Shown here: piece by piece, positions 1-6,497 of the stretch
How positions within the stretch are numbered: position 1 is the stretch's first letter
Layout of the letters: every line of letters begins with the position of its first letter
From: a bacterium
Lineage (GTDB): Bacteria; CBDUZB01; JAGLHV01
Direction: 5' to 3'
NCBI GenBank assembly: GCA_023143305.1
Contig: JAGLHV010000036.1
Location: 1-8,980, forward strand
DNA length: 8,980 bases
The notes under the pieces: model-generated
The model's input: only the letters and a program-made list of their open reading frames with translations
Told to the model about the DNA's origin: nothing
Database searches by the model: none
Position numbers and translations under genes: made by a program

Positions 1-838
1 TTTGTTTTTCGACAGAAGAGGAGCTATCAGGCAAAGGTTCGGCCTTTTTTTCCGGTAATGACTGAGAGGGAGGGATGCTTTCCGGTGCGGAAACAGGCTT
101 TGGTGTAGAAGCAGGTTCTGAAGTGGAAATGTATTCCGAATCAGAAATATCCTCAGAAGAAGAGACAGGCTTAGCAGCAGAAACAGATTTTGAGGTAAAA
201 ACTAATTGAGGGGGTGATGGGGGAGAGTTAAGTTTTACGATGCTTTGTTGCCCGTCTTTAACCAACACTTCTTTTTCTAAGCCGGAACTTTTTTTTACAC
301 CGACAATCCCTTTTAGTGTCCTTACAAGGGTTTCGCCTTTTCTATTTACCCGTACCGAAAAAGTAGTTCCTTTTACGGTACAAATAGCAGTGGGAGTATA
401 TATTTGGAAATTATCCTGAGGGAGGAGATTTTTTGTTTTTATTGAGATGATTCCTCTCCACAGCACTAATTGAATTATTTCGTTGTTTTTATTTTCTGTC
501 CAGGCTAATTTTTTTATAGTGAGCACAGAATTTTCTTTTACTTTTATAATAGTACCATTTTCTAAAACCAGTATAATCCAGGATTTAGGGTGGACAGTAA
601 TATTATCCCCTTCTTGTAAAGACATACCGGTATAAGCGAGACTTTCTGTTTCGGATAGGGCAATAGTTGCTTCAATTTTTCCGTAAAGAGTTCGGACTTT
701 AATAGTACGTGCAGTATGATGTATCTCTTGATTCTTTATTTCTTGATAATTTGTCTCTTGTGCCGGAATGGGAGTTTTAAGTCCGAAAAGCAAATAAAAA
801 AAAGCAGTTAAAAAAAGAAAATGTTTTAATTTACACAT
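1..838 (-). CDS. FecR-domain secreted protein (3' end outside window)
   Basis: Translating the minus strand from the ATG at 838 gives 279 open residues with no stop before the left edge, so the gene is partial. It starts behind a good ribosome site (AGGAG, 6 bases before ATG). Residues 1-27 look like a signal peptide (KLKH, then a hydrophobic stretch, ending PIPAQ). Residues about 45-185 match the FecR fold: LQEGDNI, a strand with LENGTIIKVKENSVLTI, then LWRGIISI and the hallmark YTPTAICTVKGTTFSVRV (147-164) followed by TLVRTLKGIVGV. FecR domains are periplasmic; in FecR proper they signal to sigma factors, but in many phyla they occur in stand-alone envelope proteins of unknown role. From about 205 the chain becomes low-complexity, rich in Ser, Pro and Glu, with KPVS repeated twice; this looks like a linker to something beyond the window. 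No anti-sigma N-terminus is present, so a classical FecR regulator is unlikely. Domain call confident; function unknown. Confidence 0.85.
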   Translation of the reverse strand, partial: MCKLKHFLFLTAFFYLLFGLKTPIPAQETNYQEIKNQEIHHTARTIKVRTLYGKIEATIALSETESLAYTGMSLQEGDNITVHPKSWIILVLENGTIIKVKENSVLTIKKLAWTENKNNEIIQLVLWRGIISIKTKNLLPQDNFQIYTPTAICTVKGTTFSVRVNRKGETLVRTLKGIVGVKKSSGLEKEVLVKDGQQSIVKLNSPPSPPQLVFTSKSVSAAKPVSSSEDISDSEYISTSEPASTPKPVSAPESIPPSQSLPEKKAEPLPDSSSSVEKQ

Positions 839-865
839 TTTTTCTCCTGAAAAAATTTGTTTAAT

Positions 866-887
866 CCCCCTCACTTTGTTGCGGGGG
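866..887 (-). other. small G/C hairpin in the leader of the FecR gene
   Basis: Five C and five G residues form a perfect 5-bp GC stem around a 12-base loop, lying 28 to 49 bases upstream of the fecR start codon. On the minus strand it is followed by GATTAAACAAATTTTTT, so a weak attenuator or terminator between the peptidase gene and fecR is possible. The stem is short and the T-run starts more than 10 bases away, so termination is doubtful. Confidence 0.3.
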
Positions 888-894
888 TAGTTTC

Positions 895-923
895 TTTATA
901 AAAAATAAAAAGACTAATGTCCG
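895..923 (-). promoter_or_regulatory. possible weak sigma-70 promoter for the FecR gene
   Basis: Read on the minus strand: CGGACA (918-923; 4 of 6 to TTGACA), a 17-base spacer, then TATAAA (895-900; 5 of 6 to TATAAT). It lies in the 94-base gap between the peptidase gene and fecR and would give a leader of about 50 bases that contains the 866-887 hairpin. It is weaker than the promoter before jag. Read-through from upstream is equally possible. Confidence 0.3.
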
Positions 924-932
924 GGAAAGGAA

Positions 933-1781
933 TTAGTATTCGTATGTTAACCATTTGAGAGGATCTACCGTAACGCCATAAATGTATAATCCCCAGTGGA
1001 GATGTGCTCCGGTGGATAAACCTGTAGACCCTACTTCTCCGATGTGCTCTCCTTTTTTTACCATTTTTCCCGGCTGAACGGTTATAGAAGAAAGATGCAT
1101 GTAAATAGTTTGTATTCCTTCCCCATGGTCCAACAAAACTAACTTCCCTTGAAGGGAAAATTTTTCAGCCAGAACAACTATTCCCTTATTAGAGGCAAAG
1201 ACAGGGGTACCCCGGGGAGCACCAAAATCAACCCCTTTATGTTGATTCCATGGTGTAGTTTTATTTATTGTCCGGTAAGTTCCGTATCCATCGGTAATTC
1301 TACCTTTCACCGGCCGCAGGAATTTTCCTTGCCACAGGGGAAAAGGAATGCCCCTTTTTAAAAATCGATAAAGTTTTTTTCTTTCCACCTTGTTTTGCGG
1401 AAGGGAGATTAAGTTGCTCTTTTTGCGCTTGAGGTTGAGATTAACAGTGCGAAACCTTCCCGGCTTTATTTCTATTTTCCTGCTCCAAAACTTTATTTTC
1501 TTTTTATTTTGTAATTGAAAAATATTGAGTTTATATTTCCCGGGAGGTAGCTGGCAGGAAAGGCCGATAAGACAGCATTGGTTTTTTTGTTTTACCGGAT
1601 AGAAAGGATATTCTTTTTGATTAAAGGCGGCTATAAATTTTTTACGGGAAGAAGTTTGAGTAATAGTTATTTTTAAGGTATCACCACTTTTAGGGCTAAA
1701 GGGGAAAAGAAAAACTTTTTCTGTACTCCATGAACAAAACAGAAGAAAACAAAACAGAAAAATTGTTTTTTTAAGACGCAT
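933..1781 (-). CDS. secreted M23 (LytM-type) zinc metallopeptidase
   Basis: This 282-residue protein is predicted to be exported and to cut peptidoglycan cross-bridges or stem peptides. A short basic start (MRLKK) is followed by a hydrophobic segment (7-18), a signal peptide or anchor. Residues about 22-120 form a beta-rich, Lys-rich domain with LPPGKYKLNI (78-87), like the Ig-like domain found before many M23 catalytic domains. The catalytic domain spans about 150-280. It keeps all expected residues: zinc ligands H181 and D185 (HKGVD) and H262 (HLHW), with H229 (YMHL) and H260 as active-site histidines, plus GTPVFASNKG and GSTGLSTG. An active enzyme is therefore expected, rather than a degenerate LytM regulator of the EnvC type. 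The start is supported by GAGGA four bases upstream. The gene follows mnmE by 50 bases on the same strand, with no terminator seen between them. Family call firm; substrate unknown. Confidence 0.93.
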   Translation of the reverse strand: MRLKKTIFLFCFLLFCSWSTEKVFLFPFSPKSGDTLKITITQTSSRKKFIAAFNQKEYPFYPVKQKNQCCLIGLSCQLPPGKYKLNIFQLQNKKKIKFWSRKIEIKPGRFRTVNLNLKRKKSNLISLPQNKVERKKLYRFLKRGIPFPLWQGKFLRPVKGRITDGYGTYRTINKTTPWNQHKGVDFGAPRGTPVFASNKGIVVLAEKFSLQGKLVLLDHGEGIQTIYMHLSSITVQPGKMVKKGEHIGEVGSTGLSTGAHLHWGLYIYGVTVDPLKWLTYEY

Positions 1782-1831
1782 AAAATCCTCAATAAAAAGT
1801 TGAATAAATGTCCAATACCCGAAAATAAAAA

Positions 1832-3241
1832 TTATTTACCAATACAAAAAGTAGAAAAAATTTTCTCCAAAAGATCCGCGGATACATTTTTCCCCGTTAA
1901 TTCCCCTAAAGAATTTAAAGCATTTCTCATATCCATACTGATAAATTCTTCGGATTGTTCTTGAATAATAGAGTCCCTGGCTAAGATTATGAATTTTTTT
2001 GTTTGTAAGAGAATATTTTTATGGCGGATATTAGTAATGCAGGTATTTTCCCTTACAGCAATATTCTCGTTAATAAATAAAGAATAAATAAGTTCTTTAA
2101 GTTTATTTATTCCGATTAATCGGGTAGCAGAAGTTTTTATTATAGGCGGAGAAAAAGAAAATAAACTTTTAATTTTTTCTTCGGTAAATTTTTGTTTTAA
2201 ATCACATTTATTGGCAACAACAATAATTTTTTTCTCCAGGGACGGAAGAGATAATTCAGACAAAATAGAAAAATCTTCTTTGGTTAAATTTCCGGAAGAA
2301 TCTAAAACCAGCAGGATTAGGTCCGCAGACTGAATTGATTTTTTACTTTGTTTGATGCTTTTTTCTTCAATCTCATTTTGTCCGGAAGATTTTATTCCGG
2401 CAGTATCAGTAATCTTTACCAGTAGTCCGGAAATATTTATTTCTTTTTCTATAGCATCTCTGGTAGTTCCGGGGGTAGAAGAAACTATTACCTGTTCATC
2501 CTCAAGAAGGGCATTTAACAGGGAAGATTTTCCTACGTTCGGTTTTCCTATAAAGGTTGTTTTTAATCCGTTACTTAAAATTTTTCCTGTAAAAGTAGTG
2601 GCTATCAAATCCTCTATTTGGGCTAAAATCAAATCTATATTTTTTAGCATTTCTGCACTGTTAAGTTGGGGAATATCTTCTTGTGCAAAGTCTAAAAGCG
2701 CTTCTAAATGAGCGGTTAAATCAAATATTTTTTGCCAGATAGAATTTACTTTATTAGATAAAGAGCCTTTTAGTTGTTTTGTTGCAGAGGAAAGAGAGAG
2801 TTCTGTTTTTGCTCGAATGATATCGCATACTGCTTCTGCTTGAATTAAATCTATTCGTCCGTTGAGAAATGCCCGTTTGGTAAACTCTCCTGGGTCGGCT
2901 AAGCGTAAACCTTTTTTTAAGCAAGCTTCTAATATTTTCTTTACCGGGATAGTTCCTCCGTGGCAGGAGATTTCAACAATGTCTTCTCCTGTGTAAGTGT
3001 GGGGTGCTCGCATTATTGTTACCAGGGCTTGATCCAGAATTTCTCCTTTTCCCTTTTGGTCAGGATAAATATATCCGTAATGAACAGTATGGCTGGGAAC
3101 AGTAGAAAGTGTTTTTCCCTTATTAGAAGATTGAAAAAGTTCTTCCACCCGGGCGATAACATTTTTTCCACTTAAACGAACAATCCCGATACCCCCCTCT
3201 CCCGAAGGGGTGGAAATAGCAACAATGGCATCATTAAACAT
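1832..3241 (-). CDS. mnmE: tRNA uridine-5-carboxymethylaminomethyl(34) synthesis GTPase MnmE (TrmE)
   Basis: MnmE works with MnmG to modify U34 in the wobble position of tRNAs reading two-codon families, using a methylene-tetrahydrofolate carbon; it acts in the cytosol as a dimer. The 469 residues are full length for the family. The N-terminal folate-binding domain starts DAIVAISTPSGEGGIGIVRLSG and contains GEFTKRAFLNGRIDL (118-132). The G domain, inserted in the helical domain, has all motifs: P-loop GKPNVGKS (232-239), TTRD (259-262), DTAG (279-282), NKCD (344-347) and TSA (370-372). The C-terminus ends in the family tetrapeptide CIGK (466-469) with the essential cysteine. Nothing is missing, so the enzyme should be active. 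The start is supported by AAGGA about 8 bases upstream. It lies 78 bases after jag on the same strand, a conserved bacterial pairing. mnmG is not in view. Confidence 0.98.
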   Translation of the reverse strand: MFNDAIVAISTPSGEGGIGIVRLSGKNVIARVEELFQSSNKGKTLSTVPSHTVHYGYIYPDQKGKGEILDQALVTIMRAPHTYTGEDIVEISCHGGTIPVKKILEACLKKGLRLADPGEFTKRAFLNGRIDLIQAEAVCDIIRAKTELSLSSATKQLKGSLSNKVNSIWQKIFDLTAHLEALLDFAQEDIPQLNSAEMLKNIDLILAQIEDLIATTFTGKILSNGLKTTFIGKPNVGKSSLLNALLEDEQVIVSSTPGTTRDAIEKEINISGLLVKITDTAGIKSSGQNEIEEKSIKQSKKSIQSADLILLVLDSSGNLTKEDFSILSELSLPSLEKKIIVVANKCDLKQKFTEEKIKSLFSFSPPIIKTSATRLIGINKLKELIYSLFINENIAVRENTCITNIRHKNILLQTKKFIILARDSIIQEQSEEFISMDMRNALNSLGELTGKNVSADLLEKIFSTFCIGK

Positions 3242-3319
3242 AGAAAAATCCTTAACCTGATTAAAAAATATACCTTTTTAGACATTAGGTAATCGATAAC
3301 TTTAGAATCGACTTATACC

Positions 3320-3988
3320 TTATTTATTCTCTTTTAAACTAATAGTAATTCTGCGAAAGGGTCCTTCCCCATGAGATACAGTTTGTACAAAAGGGTCAGA
3401 TTGAAGGGTTGAATGAATTATTTTCCTCTCCGGAGGAGAGAGAGGGGCTAAAATTATTTTTTCTCTGGAGGTTTTTACCTTTTCAGCAGAATTTTGTGCT
3501 AAACAGACAAGTTTTTCTTTTTGCCGGGTACGATAGCCTTCGATATCCAGGATTATTTTTTGCTGATAGCTTTTACCCACGCTTAAATTAACTAAAAATT
3601 GCAATGAATCCAGAAGCTGTCCTTTTTTTTCGAGTAAAAGAGAACTGTCTTTAGTTTTTATATCCAGGAATACTTGTTGTTCTTGCAGGAAAGATTCTAC
3701 CTTGCTCTCAATTTTCATAAGACATAGAGTTTTTTCCAAAATTTGTTTTGCTTGAATCACCGAAGTAGAAGTTAAACTCTCCTGAGAGATTCCCTCTCCT
3801 GTTTTTTTTTGAGAGATTTTTACCTTGGCCGGACTGGCTCCCATTAATCCAAATAATCCTGCTTTTCCTTCATCGAGGATTTTTATTTCTACCTCGTTAT
3901 GTTCTAATGCCAATTTTCTTAAACCCTTTTGGATTGCTTCTTCTACAGTTCTTCCTGTTATCTCTAAACCCTTCATTAAAATATTCAT
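3320..3988 (-). CDS. khpB: KhpB/Jag (SpoIIIJ-associated) RNA-binding protein
   Basis: KhpB (Jag, EloR) binds RNA, usually as a partner of KhpA, and influences cell elongation and division in Gram-positives. Three parts are visible in 222 residues: a Jag_N domain (about 5-58, ITGRTVEEAI and KAGLFGLMGASPAKVKI), a KH domain (about 95-150, DSLQFLVNLSV) and a C-terminal R3H domain (about 160-218) with R188-x3-H192 and HGEGPFRRITI. The KH loop reads EKKG (120-123), so the first glycine of the usual GxxG is lost; RNA binding may rest more on R3H. Start choice: the ATG at 3988 has purines (GAGAGAGG) directly against it, and an AAGGA lies 12 bases away. The ATG at 3976 (residue 5, MKGLEITG) gives the N-terminus most like other Jag proteins and may be the real start. 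It is the first gene of the minus-strand unit, behind a near-consensus promoter. yidC, its usual upstream neighbour, is absent. Confidence 0.93.
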   Translation of the reverse strand: MNILMKGLEITGRTVEEAIQKGLRKLALEHNEVEIKILDEGKAGLFGLMGASPAKVKISQKKTGEGISQESLTSTSVIQAKQILEKTLCLMKIESKVESFLQEQQVFLDIKTKDSSLLLEKKGQLLDSLQFLVNLSVGKSYQQKIILDIEGYRTRQKEKLVCLAQNSAEKVKTSREKIILAPLSPPERKIIHSTLQSDPFVQTVSHGEGPFRRITISLKENK

Positions 3989-4045
3989 CCTCTCTCTAAA
4001 TCCTTTTTAACCCGAGTTTTAATAAACCGGAAAGATAGCAAAAAT

Positions 4046-4074
4046 ATTATATATTATATAAAAAAAGAAGTCAA
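4046..4074 (-). promoter_or_regulatory. strong sigma-70 promoter for the jag-mnmE-M23-fecR unit
   Basis: On the minus strand TTGACT (4069-4074; 5 of 6 to consensus) is followed by exactly 17 bases and then a perfect TATAAT (4046-4051). Transcription would start near 4039, leaving a leader of about 50 bases before the jag start at 3988. The spacer is almost entirely A/T. A second TATAAT (4053-4058) lies inside the spacer, but at 10 bases from the -35 it is badly placed. Confidence 0.8.
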
Positions 4075-4111
4075 TTTAAATTTCAAGGAAAGCATTTTAG
4101 CAGACTTACAA

Positions 4112-4132
4112 TCCGCCGTTATGGTTGGCGGA
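4112..4132. repeat. GC-rich inverted repeat in the divergent intergenic region
   Basis: TCCGCC (4112-4117) and GGCGGA (4127-4132) are perfect complements around a 9-base loop. It stands out as a G/C island in an A/T-rich stretch between two divergent promoters. No T-run follows on either strand, so it is not an intrinsic terminator. It could be an operator-like site or the remnant of a dispersed intergenic repeat; only one copy is visible here. Confidence 0.4.
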
Positions 4133-4197
4133 AAGAGGAAAATATTGAAAGAGTAAGGTAAAATTTTTGGGAGGACGGTAAGGGATAGAGAAAGAAC

Positions 4198-4226
4198 TTG
4201 AAGTTATGTTAAATTTGTGATATTAT
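4198..4226 (+). promoter_or_regulatory. sigma-70 promoter for the small membrane protein gene
   Basis: TTGAAG (4198-4203; 4 of 6 to consensus), a 17-base spacer, then TATTAT (4221-4226; 5 of 6) preceded by TG one base away (4218-4219), an extended -10. Transcription would start near 4233, about 50 bases before the ATG at 4284. It faces away from the promoter at 4046-4074, so the region is a divergent control region. Confidence 0.6.
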
Positions 4227-4283
4227 AAAAAAATAGGTCTAAAAAAAAGAGTGTTTTTTTTAAGAAAACAAAAGGGAAAAAAG

Positions 4284-4520
4284 ATGTTTCCTGTAACTAT
4301 TGATGAAAAAATGGTGATTTTGATTGGATTATTTATTATTATTATGGCATTAGTATTTCGGAAAAGAGTAGAAACAACTTTTGATTTTAAAAAATGGGTT
4401 ATTCTTTTAGTTTTAGGAATTATTATTTTTGCTATCCATAATAACCCGGGTAATCCTTTCCCTAAATTAAGCATACCAATATTAGCAATGGTGGGTCTTT
4501 TTATCCTGATACATTTCTGA
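4284..4520 (+). CDS. small membrane protein, three predicted hydrophobic segments, unknown function
   Basis: The ORF encodes 78 residues. I chose the ATG at 4284 over an in-frame GTG at 4251 because AAGGG lies 7 bases before it, and the earlier start would add only a lysine-rich 11-residue stretch. Hydrophobic segments lie at about 10-25, 38-52 and 62-77, separated by a charged loop (RKRVETTFDFKK, 26-37) and a short polar loop with NNPGNPFPK (53-61). The positive loop between segments 1 and 2 would favour a cytoplasmic position. There is no signal-peptide cleavage site and no catalytic motif. I do not recognise a family. Its own extended -10 promoter and good ribosome site make it a credible gene. 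It may be transcribed alone, since a further promoter follows before the next gene. Confidence 0.7.
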   Translation: MFPVTIDEKMVILIGLFIIIMALVFRKRVETTFDFKKWVILLVLGIIIFAIHNNPGNPFPKLSIPILAMVGLFILIHF

Positions 4521-4567
4521 CGAAATGATTGGGGAAAATTTATTTTTACTTTAAAGATAATACCTCT

Positions 4568-4595
4568 TTGAATTAGAATAAATATTTGTTATAAT
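4568..4595 (+). promoter_or_regulatory. extended -10 sigma-70 promoter for the GH18-like gene
   Basis: TTGAAT (4568-4573; 4 of 6), a 16-base spacer, then a perfect TATAAT (4590-4595) preceded by TG-N (4587-4589), giving the full extended -10 TGTTATAAT. Transcription would start near 4602, leaving an unusually long leader of about 144 bases before the ATG at 4746. Confidence 0.7.
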
Positions 4596-4601
4596 ATTCC
4601 T

Positions 4602-4745
4602 TTGAAATCCGTTTAATTTTATGCTTAAATTCGGAAAAATTAACAGCAGCCGGTTCCCGGACAAATTAAATAGTAGAGTAAAAAAACAAAATTAGTCTAA
4701 ATTTTATCAGGATAAAAAATTATTAAAAACGAAAGAAGAAAAATA
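4602..4745 (+). other. long predicted 5' leader of the GH18-like gene
   Basis: Between the inferred transcription start and the ATG lie about 144 bases without an ORF. Possible pairings include TTAATTTT (4613-4620) with the AAAATTAA near 4645, CCGG with CCGG around TTC (near 4660-4670), and TTTTATC-AG-GATAAAA (4702-4717). Apart from the CCGG element all are A/T-rich and weak. I recognise no known riboswitch. The ribosome site is poor (AGAAG-like purines), so translation control through the leader is conceivable. Confidence 0.3.
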
Positions 4746-6422
4746 ATGCTTAAAAATATAAAATATTTGGTTTTTGTATTAATGATGATGTTTTGTTTAA
4801 CTGGGTTTAATCATAGGGTTAAAGCGAAAGAACCATTAGCAAAAGGAAATTTTTTTTGGCATTGGCATCGAAAAACCTGCCTAAACAGTAAAAATGTAAA
4901 AAAGATTTTACAATGGAAAAGCAAAGGAATATTTTTTCATATGGGGCTATTTGATTATTATCGGGACGAGCCGCAATTTAATGGGTTTGTGATTCAAAGT
5001 GATACCTTTAGAAGGCTTAGAGATTTAAATTTGATGCAAATCCACCTTGTTTATACTTTTTCCGGAACCAAAAAAAGTGCTTTTATTAAATATTTTCATG
5101 AGGAGACAGAAAAGGCGATATGTTTTATCCTGGAAAGAATAGAATCTGATCTAAATGTTGTCCATGGGAAAGGGTTAAACATATCCGGAATTCAATTAGA
5201 TATGGAAACAAATGTACAGTTTGACAAGTATAAAAAGTTAATAGACTCTGTGGTGCGGAGGTATGGGGAGGAGTATTTAATTTCTATTACTCCCCAGGTT
5301 TATTGGTATAAAAGAAAAGGTTTTAAGAGGTTAATCGAAAATGTCGATTTTATTGTGCCTATGATGTATGATTATGCTATTGGAAAAAACGTTAAAAGTT
5401 TGATGAAGGTGTCTGATAGCACGTGGATAAAATCTGTATTAAGAAAATATAAATCAGTAAAGAAACCTTTTTATGCCGGTATTCCTACCTATAGTTATTG
5501 TAAAATATATAATAAAAGGGGAAAAAGAACAGAATCATGGGCGAAGCTTTCCGTAGAAGAAGTATCGGAGAACAAAGATTTTAAATTAATTAAAGCGAAA
5601 AGAAAGAAAGGGCAAAATACTTATGTTTTTAGGGCTTTGCGCAGGACAAAGTTATATAATTATCAATTTGACCGGGGATGGACGGTAAAATTTAACCTTA
5701 TTACTCCGGAAGCCGTGAGAAATTATGTTAAAGCGGTTAATAAGGTAAATCCGGAAAACTTGTTAGGTGTTGCTTTTTTTAGGTACGGATATTTTAAAGA
5801 GAATCTGGTGCTTAATGAACAGGAAATAGATCAGGTGTTAGGGCATAGTAAAACTCAAGGGTGCCGTCCTAAAGGAGAAATTTTAATTAATAGGAAAAAA
5901 TATTTGCAACTTGCTGTTGGAGAAGAAGTGAAATTAAATTTGGTTTTAATGAACGAAGGAGATCAGAGTAGTTATGTAGCAAGGACAGCAAATCAGTTCC
6001 ATTTTGAAGTGGAAAACGGAGAAATTATAAAATACGATGGTGGTGGATTTGACAGTATAAAAGAGAAAGAAAATAAATTAATTTTTAGCGAAGAACAGTT
6101 GTCAAAAAACGAAGCGGTATATTCAGGGTTGATTAAAATAGAAGTAACATCGCTTCCTCTAATTTTAAAGTTTTCAACAAAATCCATGCAATTAAACAGA
6201 AAGGTATGGTTTCGGAGTGAAAAAAAAGTAATAGAGTTGTTTTCCCGGGAAGAGGAAATAGAACCGATAATACAAGTAGAACTAAAAACGGAGCCCGAAA
6301 CGAATGAAGAAAAGGAAGAAAAAACACCAAATTCAATCCAAAACGAAGCTGATATAAAAATAAAAACAGGAAATAAAATGCAAGCCGAAAAAGGGGAAGA
6401 CGTAAAAAGTATAGTCCCTTAA
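4746..6422 (+). CDS. secreted GH18-like TIM-barrel protein with beta-rich C-terminal domain
   Basis: The 558-residue product starts with a signal peptide (hydrophobic 7-20, likely cut after VKA at 25-27). Residues about 34-365 look like a (beta/alpha)8 barrel of the glycoside hydrolase 18 superfamily. SGIQLDME (147-154) fits the GH18 signature DGxDxDxE with the first two Asp changed to Ser and Gln but D152 and E154, the catalytic pair, kept. IVPMMYDY (203-210) matches the conserved strand-6 MxYD motif, and LISITPQVYWY (178-188) and GIPTYSY (245-251) fit strands 5 and 7. Strand 8 (GVAFFRYGY, 341-349) lacks the usual Trp. Residues about 380-498 form a beta-rich region, and 502-558 is an acidic, lysine-containing low-complexity tail. 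The start has only a weak ribosome site. It has its own promoter and ends 75 bases before the ATPase genes. It may bind or cut a beta-linked amino-sugar polymer. Alternative: a DUF3142-like barrel of unknown activity. I rely on motifs, not an alignment. Confidence 0.7.
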   Translation: MLKNIKYLVFVLMMMFCLTGFNHRVKAKEPLAKGNFFWHWHRKTCLNSKNVKKILQWKSKGIFFHMGLFDYYRDEPQFNGFVIQSDTFRRLRDLNLMQIHLVYTFSGTKKSAFIKYFHEETEKAICFILERIESDLNVVHGKGLNISGIQLDMETNVQFDKYKKLIDSVVRRYGEEYLISITPQVYWYKRKGFKRLIENVDFIVPMMYDYAIGKNVKSLMKVSDSTWIKSVLRKYKSVKKPFYAGIPTYSYCKIYNKRGKRTESWAKLSVEEVSENKDFKLIKAKRKKGQNTYVFRALRRTKLYNYQFDRGWTVKFNLITPEAVRNYVKAVNKVNPENLLGVAFFRYGYFKENLVLNEQEIDQVLGHSKTQGCRPKGEILINRKKYLQLAVGEEVKLNLVLMNEGDQSSYVARTANQFHFEVENGEIIKYDGGGFDSIKEKENKLIFSEEQLSKNEAVYSGLIKIEVTSLPLILKFSTKSMQLNRKVWFRSEKKVIELFSREEEIEPIIQVELKTEPETNEEKEEKTPNSIQNEADIKIKTGNKMQAEKGEDVKSIVP

Positions 6423-6497
6423 TAGTGTAAACGTAACTTTGGAGAAGAAGAGTTGTTATCCTAAAAGATTAAGAAAAATTTTTAACAAGGTGAAGAA

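Noticed and set aside
2352..2711. Plus-strand ORF of 119 residues inside mnmE
   Set aside because: It lies fully within the conserved G-domain coding region of mnmE on the other strand; antisense shadow.
3242..3319. Possible promoter in the jag-mnmE gap (TATATT)
   Set aside because: No acceptable -35 hexamer lies 16 to 18 bases upstream of it; co-transcription with jag is the simpler reading.
4251..4283. GTG start 33 bases upstream for the small membrane protein
   Set aside because: It has no ribosome site at proper distance, adds only a Lys-rich stretch, and the ATG at 4284 has AAGGG seven bases upstream.
4223..4474. Minus-strand ORF of 83 residues opposite the small membrane gene
   Set aside because: It overlaps the better-supported plus-strand gene almost entirely, has no promoter or ribosome site I can see, and is a shadow of A/T-rich sequence.
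6439..6467. Candidate promoter before the ATPase stalk gene (TTGGAG, 17 bases, TAAAAG)
   Set aside because: Only 3 of 6 and 4 of 6 matches in an A/G-rich stretch; expected by chance. The ATPase genes may be read through from upstream or have another promoter I cannot see.
6474..6483. AAAAATTTTT palindrome before the stalk subunit gene
   Set aside because: Too short and purely A/T; common by chance in this composition, with no G/C stem for a terminator.
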